60,000 nucleotides of DNA from Paenibacillus sp. GM2 (GCF_900069005.2 NZ_LN831273.1:1-60000), one strand, 5' to 3'. Positions 28,484 to 40,300 are shown, counted from the stretch's first letter. Notes: generated from the sequence alone by a model not told the origin. Program-made: numbers and translations.

Positions 28484-28839
28484 TATGTTTGGTGCAATAT
28501 ATTAGGAAGTGAAACTTTGCGAGAAGTCGAGAAGTGAAGCTGGAGGCCCCGAAAATCCGCTCGTGGGTGTAATATGGCGGCTAGACAACTATTCTATTGG
28601 AGAAGGTAATTCAAAAAGACCGCATTCGGTAAGAAAACCGATCGAGAGTCTTGCTTTCTGCGGAAACATATCAGGTGCTAGCATGTACCCACTACAAACG
28701 AATGCTTACCAGGTTTGTTTTCTATGGAAATGTGCAGCAGCGCTGCTGCATCCAACTGAAGTATTTTAGAAAGGAAGTATAAGCTTCGGCGCTGAAAAGC
28801 AGGCCCTTTTTGAATATTTACTGGAAGGAATGATGTACG
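28484..28839 (+). other. Long untranslated leader of speE with perfect palindrome
   Basis: No gene is convincing here. A frame of 86 codons (28509-28769) has no ribosome site at a proper distance and no recognisable features. The leader carries an 18-base perfect palindrome TGCAGCAGCGCTGCTGCA (28733-28750) and smaller pairings, but no T tract that would mark a terminator. It could be a regulatory RNA. The rest of the divergent gap (28207-28449) is AT-rich and would hold the pbpG promoter, which I cannot place. Confidence 0.4.
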
Positions 28840-29667
28840 ATGGAATTGTGGTTTACGGAGAAGCAAACTCCCGTCTTTGGCATTACCGCAAAAATAAAGG
28901 AAACGTTAGTTACAGAGAAGACGGATTTTCAGGATTTGTCGATCATTGATACGGAAGAGTTCGGGCGAATGCTCGTCTTGGATGGAATGGTCATGACAAC
29001 GGTTAAGGATGAGTTTGTGTATCATGAGATGGTTGCTCATCCAGCTCTCTTTACGCACCCGAATCCGAAGCATGTGTTGGTGGTAGGAGGCGGTGATGGC
29101 GGTGTGATTCGCGAGGTGCTGAAGCATCCTGAAGTGGAGAAGGCGATCCTCGTCGATATCGATGGCAAAGTTATAGAATATTCGAAGAAGTTCTTGCCGG
29201 AGATTGCCGGAGAATTGGACAATCCCCGCGTTGAGGTTCAAGTGAATGACGGGTACATGCATATTGTCGAGAGCAAGAATAAATATGATGTGATCATGGT
29301 CGATTCCACAGAACCGGTGGGTCCCGCTGTACAATTGTTCGAACGTGGATTCTATCAAGGTATTTATGAAGCGTTAAAGGAAGATGGTATCTTCGTTGCG
29401 CAGACGGACAACCCTTGGTTCAAGGCGGATTTGATCCAGAAGGTGAATCAGGACGTGAAGGAGATCTTTCCGATCGTACGCGTATATGGGGCTAACATTC
29501 CAACCTATCCAAGCGGTCTTTGGACATTTACGCTAGGCAGCAAAACCTATGATCCGCTCCAAGTCGATGAGGCGAAAATACCTGAGATCGCTACGAAATA
29601 TTATACGCCGCGCCTGCACAAGGCCGCATTCGTACTACCCAAGTTCGTAGAAGACCTTGTAAAATAG
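28840..29667 (+). CDS. speE: Spermidine synthase
   Basis: SpeE transfers an aminopropyl group from decarboxylated S-adenosylmethionine to putrescine. The 275-aa enzyme has the family N-terminus [19 protein letters not shown] and the nucleotide-binding GGGDGG at 83-88, followed by [11 protein letters not shown]. Catalytic residues lie in [15 protein letters not shown]. The site ggaagga is ten bases before ATG. It is followed after 13 bases by speB, so both steps of the agmatine route to spermidine are in one operon. Confidence 0.95.
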   Translation: MELWFTEKQTPVFGITAKIKETLVTEKTDFQDLSIIDTEEFGRMLVLDGMVMTTVKDEFVYHEMVAHPALFTHPNPKHVLVVGGGDGGVIREVLKHPEVEKAILVDIDGKVIEYSKKFLPEIAGELDNPRVEVQVNDGYMHIVESKNKYDVIMVDSTEPVGPAVQLFERGFYQGIYEALKEDGIFVAQTDNPWFKADLIQKVNQDVKEIFPIVRVYGANIPTYPSGLWTFTLGSKTYDPLQVDEAKIPEIATKYYTPRLHKAAFVLPKFVEDLVK

Positions 29668-29680
29668 GAGGAAAAGCAAA

Positions 29681-30550
29681 ATGAAATTAGATCAGGCTTA
29701 TTCGGGTAATGTATTTATTTGTAGTTCGGAGGATTATGCTGCTTCGAAAGCGGTCATTTACGGGATGCCAATGGATTATACGGTTAGCTTCCGTCCAGGC
29801 TCTCGCTTTGGTCCGGGACGAATTCGCGAGGCCTCCGTTGGTCTAGAGGAATACAGCCCTTATTTGGATAAAAGTATTTTGGACCTCGATTATTTTGATG
29901 CTGGAGATTTGCTGCTCCCCTTCGGGAACGCATCCCGCAGTCTTGAAGTGATTGGCGAATATGTACGCGGCCTGCTGGCTGACGGTAAATTCCCGATCGG
30001 TCTGGGCGGGGAGCATCTTGTCACTTGGCCTGTAATCCAGGCAATGTATGAGAAGTATCCTGATCTGGCCCTCATTCATATCGATGCACATGCAGATTTG
30101 CGCGAGCAGTATGAAGGCGAGGTTCTCTCGCACTCGACTCCGGTTCGTAAAGCGGCCGCTCTGATGGGCGGAGAGAATGTATATCAATTTGGCATTCGAT
30201 CAGGCTCCAAGGAGGAGTTCCTGTTCGGACGCGAGAATACGAATTTCTACCCATTTGATGTTGCTGCTCCGCTCAAGAGCGCTCTGCCGAAGCTGGGAAG
30301 CCGTCCGGTATATGTGACGATCGATATCGATGTGCTCGATCCTTCATGTGCGCCAGGAACAGGAACCGCCGAAGCTGGTGGCATCACTTCTAGAGAATTG
30401 CTGGAAGCGATTCATATGATCGCTGGCTCTGATGTTCATGTTGTGGGCTGTGACCTGGTTGAAGTGGCGCCGATCTATGATCCAACAGAACAGACGCCTA
30501 TCGTGGCTGCCAAGCTGATTCGTGAAATGCTGCTCGGTTTTGTAAAATAA
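29681..30550 (+). CDS. speB: Agmatinase
   Basis: SpeB hydrolyses agmatine to putrescine and urea with a two-manganese site. The 289-aa protein of the arginase/ureohydrolase family shows the metal ligands His112 (GGEHLV), Asp135, His137 and Asp139 (HIDAHADL), and the pair in DIDVLDPSCAPGTGTAEAGG. The site aggagg lies nine bases before ATG. It delivers putrescine to SpeE, encoded 13 bases upstream. A strong terminator follows. Confidence 0.95.
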   Translation: MKLDQAYSGNVFICSSEDYAASKAVIYGMPMDYTVSFRPGSRFGPGRIREASVGLEEYSPYLDKSILDLDYFDAGDLLLPFGNASRSLEVIGEYVRGLLADGKFPIGLGGEHLVTWPVIQAMYEKYPDLALIHIDAHADLREQYEGEVLSHSTPVRKAAALMGGENVYQFGIRSGSKEEFLFGRENTNFYPFDVAAPLKSALPKLGSRPVYVTIDIDVLDPSCAPGTGTAEAGGITSRELLEAIHMIAGSDVHVVGCDLVEVAPIYDPTEQTPIVAAKLIREMLLGFVK

Positions 30551-30565
30551 TATAGCTATAGTCGA

Positions 30566-30597
30566 AGCCGCCGGTATTTTTACCCGGCGGTTTTTGC
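30566..30597 (+). terminator. Terminator of speEB
   Basis: The arms ccgccggt and acccggcgg are followed by five T residues about 16 bases after the speB stop. Confidence 0.88.
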
Positions 30598-30776
30598 TTG
30601 GATATTTTGTTAGCATCCCAAGGGAAGGGAATGCTAGGGCTGGTGAATGTTTGCCAATACCGATTGAATTGCGGGAATGAACTGGATATAGTAGTACAGT
30701 GGGATACAATGTAATATTATAGAGGTTGTTCGACCGGACTTGTTGAACACTCATATATAGAATGGAGATTTGCGTT

Positions 30777-31196
30777 ATGTCCGATAAGAACGGAGCCAAA
30801 ATTGTAATCAGGAGCCGTCAGGGGCAAGAGGAGACGCTCCAGGAGCTGACTGGCGAAGTTATGATGCGTGGCGACGTTATCTATATTCGCTATGAAGAAG
30901 CGGAGAAAGGGCCGACCGGCGGAATAACCCGGGCGCTTGTTAAAATCTCGGGAGATGAGGTTAAAATTATGCGCCACGGTGAGGTGGAATCCGAGCAAAC
31001 CTTCCGCGCCGGACATAAATTACCCGGATTTTATTTCTCTCCGTTCACGAAATTCCATTTGTCCACGGTAACCCATCGGCTGGAATCCAAGCTTTCAGGT
31101 GCTTTTGGACAAGTCGCCTGGAATTACGATCTGTATGTTTACGATGAGCTATCAGGGAATTTTAATATTAGTCTACTTATTCAGGAGGAAGCGTAA
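30777..31196 (+). CDS. ywiB: DUF1934 family protein YwiB
   Basis: The 139-aa protein belongs to the DUF1934/YwiB family of beta-barrel (lipocalin-like) proteins of unknown function. Supporting segments are [25 protein letters not shown] and a conserved aromatic C-terminal half. ATG at 30777 lies nine bases after ggag; an ATG at 30762 would contain that site. It ends one base before the argS start, so the two are cotranscribed, as in B. subtilis. Confidence 0.85.
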   Translation: MSDKNGAKIVIRSRQGQEETLQELTGEVMMRGDVIYIRYEEAEKGPTGGITRALVKISGDEVKIMRHGEVESEQTFRAGHKLPGFYFSPFTKFHLSTVTHRLESKLSGAFGQVAWNYDLYVYDELSGNFNISLLIQEEA

Positions 31197-31197
31197 G

Positions 31198-32877
31198 ATG
31201 ACACTCAATCCATTAGAACAGGTGAATCAGAATTTAAAAGAAGCCATATTCGAGGCGATTAGCGCCGCTGGTCTGGCAGCGGGGGAGGATATTCCGGCAA
31301 TTGTACTGGAAGTTCCGAAGGATAAGGCCCATGGCGATCTGGCAACGAATGCTGCGATGCAATTGACTCGAATTGCCAAGCGGAACCCTCGCCAAATTGC
31401 TGAGGCAATTATCGAGCATTTGGATCATGATAAGGCGGGAATTGTCAAGGCAGATATTGCGGGCCCGGGCTTTATCAATTTCACGTTGAGCAAGAGCTAT
31501 CTGTTCCCGATTATTGAACAGGTCTACCGTCAAGGTGAGGGTTATGGTCGTACGGATAAAGGGGTGGGGCAGAACATTCAAATGGAGTTTGTCAGCGCCA
31601 ATCCGACAGGCAGTTTGCATCTGGGACATGCCCGCGGAGCTGCTGTAGGCGATGCGCTCTGTAATGTACTCGATTTCGCCGGATATAGGGTGACTCGGGA
31701 ATATTATATTAATGATGCCGGGAACCAGGTTGTTAATCTGTGCAAGTCGATCGAAGCAAGATATCTGCAGGAGCTTGGACAGGATGCAGAAATGCCGGAG
31801 GACGGCTATTATGGTGAGGATATTAAGGGTTTCGCTAAAGAGCTGGTTGCCGAACAAGGTGATGCCTTAATGTCGATGTCCGCGGAGGAACGTACGCAGT
31901 TCTTGCGCAAATATGGCTTAAATAAAGAGTTGGACAAGATCAAGCGCGACCTGGAGCGCTTCCGCGTCAGCTTCGATGAGTGGTTCAGCGAGACTTCGCT
32001 CTATGCGGACGGACAGGTTGAAGCTGCGCTGGATGAACTTCGCTCCAAAGGCATGACATATGAGCAGGAAGGTGCTACATGGCTGAAGACGACGCCATAT
32101 GGCGACGATAAGGATCGCGTGCTTGTGAAGAATGACGGCACCTATACCTACCTGACTCCTGATATCGCCTACCATCGCAACAAGTATGATCGCGGCTACG
32201 ACCGGATGATTAATATTTGGGGCGCCGATCACCATGGTTATATTCCGCGGGTCAAAGCGGCTATGCAGGCGCTGGGCAAGGACCCTGAGAAGCTGACGGT
32301 GTTGATTGCCCAGATGGTCAGCCTGTTCCAGGACGGCGAGAAAGTGAAGATGTCCAAGCGGACCGGCAAAGCGGTCACTATGGTTGACCTGATGGATGAA
32401 GTGGGCGTAGATGCAATACGTTACTTCTTTACTATGCGCAGTATGGATTCCCATCTCGATTTTGATATGGACCTGGCTATTTCCACCTCCAATGAGAATC
32501 CGGTGTATTATGTGCAATACGCTCATGCGCGGATTTGCAGCATCTTCCGCCAGGCTGAAGAGCAGGGGATCGCGCTTCCGACACCAGATTCGGCAAATCT
32601 GAACAAGCTGACGTCGGAGCATGAGTATGATTTGCTGCGGAAGATTGGCGAATTGCCAGAGGAGATCGGAATCGCTGCCGATAATTTCGCCCCGCACCGT
32701 CTCGTTCGCTACGTGTACGAGCTCGCTGCGCAGCTTCACAGCTATTACAGAGCGGAACGCGTAATTACGGAGGACGGCGAGCAAACAGCAGCACGGCTTG
32801 CCCTGCTCGGCGCTGTACGGACAACGCTGGCTAATGTGCTTCGTCTGATCGGTGTGTCCGCGCCGGAACGGATGTAA
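31198..32877 (+). CDS. argS: Arginine--tRNA ligase
   Basis: ArgRS charges tRNA-Arg. The 559-aa class I enzyme begins with the arginyl-specific N-terminal additional domain (1-115). The signature HLGHA at 141-145 (HIGH) and KMSKRTG near residue 380 (KMSKS) bound the Rossmann catalytic domain. The DALR anticodon-binding domain with [17 protein letters not shown] is at the C-terminus. ATG at 31198 follows aggagg by eight bases. An open frame reaches back into ywiB but has no support. Confidence 0.97.
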   Translation: MTLNPLEQVNQNLKEAIFEAISAAGLAAGEDIPAIVLEVPKDKAHGDLATNAAMQLTRIAKRNPRQIAEAIIEHLDHDKAGIVKADIAGPGFINFTLSKSYLFPIIEQVYRQGEGYGRTDKGVGQNIQMEFVSANPTGSLHLGHARGAAVGDALCNVLDFAGYRVTREYYINDAGNQVVNLCKSIEARYLQELGQDAEMPEDGYYGEDIKGFAKELVAEQGDALMSMSAEERTQFLRKYGLNKELDKIKRDLERFRVSFDEWFSETSLYADGQVEAALDELRSKGMTYEQEGATWLKTTPYGDDKDRVLVKNDGTYTYLTPDIAYHRNKYDRGYDRMINIWGADHHGYIPRVKAAMQALGKDPEKLTVLIAQMVSLFQDGEKVKMSKRTGKAVTMVDLMDEVGVDAIRYFFTMRSMDSHLDFDMDLAISTSNENPVYYVQYAHARICSIFRQAEEQGIALPTPDSANLNKLTSEHEYDLLRKIGELPEEIGIAADNFAPHRLVRYVYELAAQLHSYYRAERVITEDGEQTAARLALLGAVRTTLANVLRLIGVSAPERM

Positions 32878-32882
32878 TATAG

Positions 32883-32926
32883 AAGGCGATGCTGACTTTG
32901 ATTGGGAGTCAGTATCGCCTTTTTTT
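32883..32926 (+). terminator. Terminator of argS
   Basis: The arms aaggcgatgctgact and agtcagtatcgcctt are followed by seven T residues. Confidence 0.9.
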
Positions 32927-32950
32927 AGATTTTAACGGGAATCACAGTCT

Positions 32951-34096
32951 TCAGGAAGACTTGCTGCGACTCTTATTGCGAAGCATTCTTGCTGCGTTGA
33001 GCTCCCCGGCAGCGGGCTTCGCCCTGGACGCCGTGGCAGGGATCGGACGCGCGGTGCGGCGCAGCCTTCTCTTAATCTCCGACAGCTTCAGTCCGGGACG
33101 GGCCGCAAGCAGCAGGGCAACAGCACCGCTGACATGAGAAGTGGCCATAGAAGTCCCATTCATCTCATGATAGCCTCCGCCCAGCCAGCATGAGCTAACC
33201 TTCTCCCCGGGAGCATAGATGTCAATATAAGGGCCGTGATTGCTGAAGGAAGCGATGCGTCCGTCCTTTCCGGTTGCTCCAACGGAGATGGTATTTGGAT
33301 ACCGCGCCGGATAATCGATCCTGCGGGTTTTCTTGTCATTGCCTGAAGAGGCAACGACGATGATGCCTGACGCGTGGGCTTTGCTAATAATATTTTGTAA
33401 GGATTGACTCTTATTCTTCATTCCAAAGCTCATGTTTATAATGTGCATGCGGTTTCTGATGCACCAGTCGATTCCGAGGATAATATCGGAGACGTAGGCG
33501 GAGCCGTTATGGTCGAATGCTTTCACGGGATAGACGAGCGAGCGTGGGGCCACGCCCATCATTCCTCTCGAGCCGCCGGAAGCGGCGATCGTGCCGGCGA
33601 TGTGGGTGCCATGTCCATTATCATCGTAAGGAAGCATTCCACGGTTGAACAGATTAATTCCTCTGCCCAGGCTGTATCTGAGATCGGGGTGGCTGAAGTC
33701 AGCACCTGTATCAATGACCCCAATGCGGATTTGATTACCGGTGGAGACAGACCAGGCGTCTTGCGCACCGATACGCTTCACCCCCCAGGGCTGGGGAATT
33801 TTCTTGTCTTTGTCCGTGGAAGCAGAATGAACGCGAATTCGGGTGTCTTCTTCTAGCATCAAACCGAATCTCGTGTCGACGCTTCCACTATTATGGGATA
33901 AAGGGCAGAAAAAGGCCTGCAGTAGCGGTGAGACGCGAACTCTCCGCAAGGCCGGGAATTGACGTTTGTAATCCTGCAGCTGGCGCAAGCATTCTTTATA
34001 CTGCAATTTCTGGGCAAAGCGGAGAATGTACCGCCCGCCTGTTCCAGAGGTGTCCAGGTGTTCGCTCAGATATCGCAGGAATTTGGAGTAGTCCAT
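32951..34096 (-). CDS. Subtilisin-family (S8) serine protease without signal peptide
   Basis: The 381-aa protein has the full catalytic triad: Asp129 in GVIDTGAD, His162 in NGHGTHIAGT and Ser316 in NGTSMATSHVSGA. The oxyanion Asn is in ASSGND near 253. The N-terminus (1-100) looks like a propeptide-type region, but it starts MDYSKFLRYLSEHL with no hydrophobic signal sequence, so the enzyme is either cytoplasmic or exported another way. The last 40 residues are Arg/Lys/Ala-rich. ATG at 34096 is preceded by a ggagg-like site. It is convergent with argS. The substrate is unknown. Confidence 0.88.
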   Translation of the reverse strand: MDYSKFLRYLSEHLDTSGTGGRYILRFAQKLQYKECLRQLQDYKRQFPALRRVRVSPLLQAFFCPLSHNSGSVDTRFGLMLEEDTRIRVHSASTDKDKKIPQPWGVKRIGAQDAWSVSTGNQIRIGVIDTGADFSHPDLRYSLGRGINLFNRGMLPYDDNGHGTHIAGTIAASGGSRGMMGVAPRSLVYPVKAFDHNGSAYVSDIILGIDWCIRNRMHIINMSFGMKNKSQSLQNIISKAHASGIIVVASSGNDKKTRRIDYPARYPNTISVGATGKDGRIASFSNHGPYIDIYAPGEKVSSCWLGGGYHEMNGTSMATSHVSGAVALLLAARPGLKLSEIKRRLRRTARPIPATASRAKPAAGELNAARMLRNKSRSKSS

Positions 34097-34269
34097 TAGT
34101 TAGCCCCTCCTGACGAAGCGTGTTGCAGTATATTATGACAACGCATCAGGACTCGAATGGGGAAGGGGCCCTGTTTCCAGGAAATGGGCAGCTGAATGAA
34201 AAATGAGTCAAGTTAAGATGATTTTTCTAACTTAGGCGTAGGTGCGGCGTGTCAATGCAGCAATCTGGA

Positions 34270-34383
34270 CATAGGATAAAGTGAAGGCCCTCTGCGGCCT
34301 TCAGGGCCATCGGGGAGGAGATAAGGGTCTCCTTTTCGAACGGATACAGTCAATTGGCAGGGTAATCGCCCTGCCTCTTTTTA
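34270..34383 (+). ncRNA. Candidate small RNA or leader ending in a terminator
   Basis: A weak promoter (GTGTCA, 17 bases, TAGGAT) ends near 34270. The transcript would fold into a GC-rich hairpin (gaaggccctctgcggccttc) and a second around ggagaccc, then end at the stem ggcaggg/ccctgcc with five T residues (34355-34383). It has no start codon with a ribosome site. The rest of the 34097-34537 gap is AT-rich and would hold the rpoE promoter. Confidence 0.4.
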
Positions 34384-34537
34384 TGTTTGGGTGGTCACTT
34401 TATGAACACATTTTAAAACTTGCAATTTGACATTAAATAAGGTTTACTATTTTGTGATATGGATAAGTTAGATTAAGAAATCGATAATTTAAGCTCGATT
34501 TTTTGGTGAACATTGCGTGAGAGGATGTGTCCGTAAC

Positions 34538-35104
34538 GTGAGTAATTCGCTCAATTTGAAAATTGACCCGGAGAAAGCTCAGGAAATCCCGATGGTGGAC
34601 CTGGCTTTTATGGTACTGAAGGCGGCAAATACGCCGTATTATTATCGTGACCTGATGAAAGAGGTTGCTAAGATTCGTGGGATGTCTGAGGACGAAATTA
34701 GCGACGTTATTGCACAACTGTATACGGAGATTAATATCGATGGCCGTTTCGCTTGTGTTGGCACCAATCTGTGGGGTCTGAAGCGCTGGTATCCGCTTGA
34801 GAAGTCCGAGGATGCAGTTAGCAGCGGCAAACGCCCTCGTATCATCAATGACGAAGATGACGATCTGGATGACGACTTCGTTGAAGAGGAAGAGGATAGC
34901 TACAGCTCCGAGGATGACGAAGATTATGATGCAGTTGACGAGGATTCTGACGATGACTTGTTTGCAGATGATGATGAGGAAGAAGAAGTCGAGGGTGTAG
35001 AAGATGACTCGCTTCTGGATGAGGAAGATCTGGATGAAGAAGAAGAAGAGGACGATCTTGCGGATGACGAGTCTGAGGAAGAAGAATATAGCGACGAAGA
35101 CTAA
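34538..35104 (+). CDS. rpoE: DNA-directed RNA polymerase delta subunit
   Basis: Delta increases transcription specificity and recycling of RNA polymerase in Gram-positive bacteria. The 188-aa protein has the folded N-terminal domain (about 1-95) with the motif NIDGRFACVGTNLWGLKRWYP, and then almost a hundred residues made mostly of Asp and Glu. The tail mimics nucleic acid and is disordered in the family. GTG at 34538 gives a normal N-terminus; a GTG at 34517 is in frame but lies before the gagagga site. It precedes pyrG, as in B. subtilis. Confidence 0.93.
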   Translation: MSNSLNLKIDPEKAQEIPMVDLAFMVLKAANTPYYYRDLMKEVAKIRGMSEDEISDVIAQLYTEINIDGRFACVGTNLWGLKRWYPLEKSEDAVSSGKRPRIINDEDDDLDDDFVEEEEDSYSSEDDEDYDAVDEDSDDDLFADDDEEEEVEGVEDDSLLDEEDLDEEEEEDDLADDESEEEEYSDED

Positions 35105-35183
35105 GAGCGCGTGATCCAGAGGAGTTTTTTGAACTACCTCCTACAGAGAGAGAAACTTCAAATATTTTACCTTCCTCCTTCTC

Positions 35184-35300
35184 TTGACAGGGGCTATGGT
35201 AACGAGTAAACTATTGCATGGGCTTATGATTCAACCATAAATAATGTATTTTATATAAAAGTGCCCCGACGTTGTTCGGGTGTCACTTTTTTGTTTTTTT
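35184..35300 (+). promoter_or_regulatory. pyrG promoter and CTP-sensing attenuator
   Basis: TTGACA (35184-35189), a 17-base spacer and TAAACT (35207-35212) place the transcript start at the GGGC of 35220-35223. A terminator follows at 35257-35300, with cccc in its left arm and a long T tract. In B. subtilis pyrG, low CTP causes extra G residues at a GGGC start, and these pair with a C-rich strand to block the terminator. All the parts for that mechanism are visible. The 35301-35512 leader holds one more hairpin (35302-35335). Confidence 0.72.
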
Positions 35301-35482
35301 ATGCCCATTTGGCTATGTTTTTACGCTAAATGGGTTACGCTATATTGATCTATAGTCGCCAGGGATTGTGAGTAAATGTTCAAAGGTTGTTCAAAGGTCA
35401 TTTTCATCGTTATACGTACCTGGTCGCTGATTTCCAATCATCATGAATTCAGCCCGGACTTCTAATATGACTGACTTTTTGA

Positions 35483-37114
<1,632 letters not shown>

Positions 37115-37207
37115 ATTGAACGTTTAGCTTAGGCAGTACGAACCATACGATCTATCCCAAATATTCGCCTCAAATGATTTTTATAGTATCTTTTTTCCAT
37201 TTTAGAA

Positions 37208-37233
37208 GGGATATACAAATTTGAAGCGAATAT
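37208..37233 (+). promoter_or_regulatory. SigH-type promoter of spo0F
   Basis: GGGATAT (37208-37214), 13 bases and GAAT at 37228-37231 within agcGAATAT match the SigH pattern (AGGAWWT, RnnGAATWW) with one mismatch. SigH control is known for B. subtilis spo0F. I found no clear Spo0A box. Confidence 0.6.
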
Positions 37234-37276
37234 AGTCATTCAGTATGAAATGGGTGGATCGTAGGAGGTCTGTTTT

Positions 37277-37654
37277 GTGGATGAGAAGAAGGTATTGATT
37301 GTTGATGATCAGAATGGTATCCGCATCTTACTGATGGAAGTATTCAGCAGTGAGGGATACATGACGTTTCAAGCACCGAATGGCAAAATTGCCTTGGAGA
37401 TTGTACGTGCGGAGTCGCCGGATCTAGTTCTGCTTGATATGAAGATTCCGGGAATGGACGGACTTGAGATTCTGAAGCATATCAAGGAAGTGAATCCCGA
37501 GATCAAAGTGATCATGATGACGGCTTATGGCGAGCTGGACATGATTAAGGAAGCGACCGAGCTCGGAGCACTGATGCACTTCACCAAACCTTTCGACATC
37601 GATGAGATTCGCACAGCGGTAAATATGCACTTAAAGGGCGGGGCCGTCCTTTAA
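37277..37654 (+). CDS. spo0F: Sporulation phosphorelay response regulator Spo0F
   Basis: Spo0F is the single-domain relay protein that takes phosphate from sporulation kinases and passes it to Spo0B. The 125-aa receiver domain has the acidic pair Asp10/Asp11, the phosphorylated Asp54 in [13 protein letters not shown], the conserved Thr in [10 protein letters not shown] and Lys in [10 protein letters not shown]. It has no output domain. It follows B. subtilis Spo0F nearly throughout. GTG at 37277 lies after taggagg. The pyrG-spo0F-fbaA order is conserved. Confidence 0.95.
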   Translation: MDEKKVLIVDDQNGIRILLMEVFSSEGYMTFQAPNGKIALEIVRAESPDLVLLDMKIPGMDGLEILKHIKEVNPEIKVIMMTAYGELDMIKEATELGALMHFTKPFDIDEIRTAVNMHLKGGAVL

Positions 37655-37659
37655 GAGTC

Positions 37660-37698
37660 AGAAGGAACCTCGGCAAGCAATCGGCGGGGTTCCTTCTT
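37660..37698 (+). terminator. Terminator of spo0F
   Basis: The arms agaaggaacc and ggttccttct are followed by a short T-rich tail. Confidence 0.75.
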
Positions 37699-37781
37699 CC
37701 ATTTAGCTGATTTCACCATTATTTACATGATATTTTGTGTATTTTGTATACAAAAGCATGAATAGTATTTTTGCCTCGATG

Positions 37782-37790
37782 TGGTATAAT
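37782..37790 (+). promoter_or_regulatory. Extended -10 promoter element of fbaA
   Basis: TGG-TATAAT (37782-37790) is an extended -10 about 64 bases before fbaA. No good -35 hexamer accompanies it. Confidence 0.5.
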
Positions 37791-37853
37791 AAAACATGTG
37801 TGAATGTCGGCTAGAAATCTAGATAATCCAACATCCTTAGGAGGATTGAAACC

Positions 37854-38708
37854 ATGCCATTAGTATCCATGACTGACATGTTGAACAAAGCGCTTGAGGG
37901 GAAATACGCCGTAGGTCAATTTAACATTAACAACCTCGAGTGGACTCAAGGAATTCTTGCTGCTGCTGAAGAAGAGAAATCCCCAGTAATTCTGGGCGTA
38001 TCCGAAGGCGCAGCGCGTCACATGAGCGGCTTCTATACCGTTGTTAAGATGGTAGAAGGTCTTATTCATGACATGAAAATTACGGTTCCAGTTGCGATCC
38101 ATCTGGACCATGGTTCCAGCTTCGAAAAATGTAAAGAAGCCATCGATGCTGGCTTTACTTCCGTGATGATCGACGGTTCCCATCATCCAATCGATGAGAA
38201 CATCGAAATGACGAAGAAAGTAGTAGAATATGCTCACGCTAAAGGCGTCTCCGTTGAAGCTGAAGTAGGAACAGTAGGCGGACAAGAAGACGACGTGATC
38301 GGTGGCATCCAATATGCTGACCTTCAAGAGTGCGTGCGCATCGTTAACGAATCAGGTATCGATACTCTTGCTCCTGCGCTTGGTTCTGTTCATGGACCTT
38401 ATCATGGTGAGCCTAACCTTGGATTCAAGGAAATGGAAGAAATTCGTGATGCAGTGAAGCTTCCGCTCGTTCTTCATGGCGGCACAGGCATCCCTACACA
38501 CGACATTCAAAAGGCCATCTCCCTGGGTACTTCGAAGATCAACGTAAATACGGAGAACCAAATCTCCTTCACGAAGAAGGTTCGCGAAGTTTTGGCAGCA
38601 AAACCAAACGAATATGATCCTCGTAAATATATCGTTCCAGGCCGTGACGAGATCAAAGCTACCGTTGTTGGCAAGATCCGTGAATTCGGTTCTAGCAACA
38701 AAGCGTAA
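37854..38708 (+). CDS. fbaA: Fructose-bisphosphate aldolase, class II
   Basis: This zinc enzyme splits fructose 1,6-bisphosphate in glycolysis and makes it in gluconeogenesis. The 284-aa barrel has Asp85 and the zinc ligand His86 in HLDHGSSFE. Further zinc ligands are the His in HGPYHGE and in HGGTGIP. The phosphate-binding residues [10 protein letters not shown] follow. ATG at 37854 lies after taggagg by nine bases. It lies between spo0F and murA; the transaldolase gene often present between them is missing. Confidence 0.96.
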   Translation: MPLVSMTDMLNKALEGKYAVGQFNINNLEWTQGILAAAEEEKSPVILGVSEGAARHMSGFYTVVKMVEGLIHDMKITVPVAIHLDHGSSFEKCKEAIDAGFTSVMIDGSHHPIDENIEMTKKVVEYAHAKGVSVEAEVGTVGGQEDDVIGGIQYADLQECVRIVNESGIDTLAPALGSVHGPYHGEPNLGFKEMEEIRDAVKLPLVLHGGTGIPTHDIQKAISLGTSKINVNTENQISFTKKVREVLAAKPNEYDPRKYIVPGRDEIKATVVGKIREFGSSNKA

Positions 38709-38768
38709 CTAACGGTTAAGTTAGTCTGGCTTGATGCTGTGATGATAGATAACCTTTGTTAACAAATA

Positions 38769-38794
38769 GGACAGCCTTTGACAAGAAGGCTGTC
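38769..38794 (+). terminator. Hairpin between fbaA and murA
   Basis: The arms gacagcct and aggctgtc enclose about ten bases, with only a weak T tract. It is probably a terminator of fbaA. Confidence 0.55.
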
Positions 38795-38918
38795 CGGTTA
38801 TATATATGGAAACGATGAGTACACCGCGCTTGCCGGTGTCTTTCCATTTCCATTACTTTATTATGTGGGGCGCTCATGTCGTCCCGCCTGCAAAATACGT
38901 GGGGGGACCCTTAAACTT

Positions 38919-40172
38919 ATGGAGAAATTAATGATTAGCGGCGGACGCCCGTTGCGCGGTACGGTTTCGATCAGCGGTGCCAAGAACAGTGCGATTGCCC
39001 TGATTCCGGCTGCGTTGTTGGCGGAGTCCGAAGTCGTGTTGGACAACTTGCCGCATTTGAGTGATGTTGCGGTCTATTCAGAAATTTTGGAGGAGCTGGG
39101 GGCCCGCGTATCGTGGGAAGGCAATTATATGAAGATTGACCCTTCCAATGTAGTATCTATCCCAATGCCTAACGGGCCTGTGAAGAAGCTGCGCGCTTCC
39201 TATTATTTAATGGGGGCTCTGCTAGGCCGGTTTAATGAAGCAACGATCGGTTTGCCAGGGGGCTGCAATTTCGAGCCTCGTCCAATTGACCAGCATATCA
39301 AAGGATTCGAAGCGCTCGGCGCTACTGTAACGAATGAACACGGTTCCATACATTTATATGCCAAAGAGCTGCGGGGAGCCAAGATTTACTTGGATGTCAG
39401 CAGCGTAGGCGCAACTATTAATATTATGCTGGCGGCCACACGGGCCAAAGGCTCCACAATTATTGAAAATGCGGCTAAAGAGCCTGAAATTATAGATGTA
39501 GCTACATTATTGAACTCCATGGGTGCGAGTATTAAGGGAGCCGGCACGGAGACGATTCGGATTGAAGGCGTGTCCAAGCTGAAAGGTTGCCGGCATTCTA
39601 TCATTCCTGACCGTATTCAAGCAGGTACCTATATGATCGCCGCGGCAGCGACTCGTGGTGATGTAGTGATAGATGGCGTTATTCCTAAGCACCTTGAGGC
39701 ACTTACTGCTAAATTGCTAGAAATGGGCGTAACTGTGGAGGAATTGGATGAATCCATTCGCGTCATCGGTTCCGATAAATATGAGCATGTTGACGTCAAA
39801 GCGCTCGTATACCCCGGATTCCCGACAGATTTGCAGTCGCCTATGACTAGTCTGCTTACGCAGGCCGAAGGGGTTAATGTATTGAGTGATTTCGTATACA
39901 GCAACCGTTTCAAGCATGTTCCGGAGCTGGTACGAATGGGAGCCAAAATCCGTGTAGAGGGCCGATCGGCTGTCATCGAAGGCGGGGCGCTCAATGCAGC
40001 TAAGGTGAAGGCATCCGATTTGCGCGCTGGCGCTGCCCTGGTCATTGCCGGATTAACGGTGAAAGAAGGAATTACCGAAGTATCTGGAGTAGAATATATT
40101 GACCGCGGATATGATAATTTGGTTACGAATCTCAGGTCCTTGGGGGCCGATGTATGGCGGCAGGTGGAATAA
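38919..40172 (+). CDS. murA: UDP-N-acetylglucosamine 1-carboxyvinyltransferase
   Basis: MurA transfers enolpyruvate from PEP to UDP-GlcNAc, the first committed step of peptidoglycan synthesis and the target of fosfomycin. The 417-aa protein has two inverse barrel domains and the catalytic Cys116 in [16 protein letters not shown]. The N-terminus [20 protein letters not shown] is typical. ATG at 38919 is chosen by alignment; the frame remains open 47 codons upstream. The gggggga site is weakly placed. By position between fbaA and rho it corresponds to the second copy (murAB/murZ) of B. subtilis. Confidence 0.94.
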   Translation: MEKLMISGGRPLRGTVSISGAKNSAIALIPAALLAESEVVLDNLPHLSDVAVYSEILEELGARVSWEGNYMKIDPSNVVSIPMPNGPVKKLRASYYLMGALLGRFNEATIGLPGGCNFEPRPIDQHIKGFEALGATVTNEHGSIHLYAKELRGAKIYLDVSSVGATINIMLAATRAKGSTIIENAAKEPEIIDVATLLNSMGASIKGAGTETIRIEGVSKLKGCRHSIIPDRIQAGTYMIAAAATRGDVVIDGVIPKHLEALTAKLLEMGVTVEELDESIRVIGSDKYEHVDVKALVYPGFPTDLQSPMTSLLTQAEGVNVLSDFVYSNRFKHVPELVRMGAKIRVEGRSAVIEGGALNAAKVKASDLRAGAALVIAGLTVKEGITEVSGVEYIDRGYDNLVTNLRSLGADVWRQVE

Positions 40173-40300
40173 CATCCCTGCTGCCCGCATAAGTTGCCTG
40201 AGAACAGGAGATAATATAGTATGGTGTCAACAAAATATGCTCTCATAGATTTCAAAATTATATGATAGTAAATGATTAAAATTGAATAGGTGGTTTTTAC

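Noticed and set aside
28509..28769. Open frame of 86 codons before speE
   Set aside because: The GTG start has its only possible ribosome site abutting it, the product has no features, and the frame contains the leader palindrome region. It is better seen as leader.
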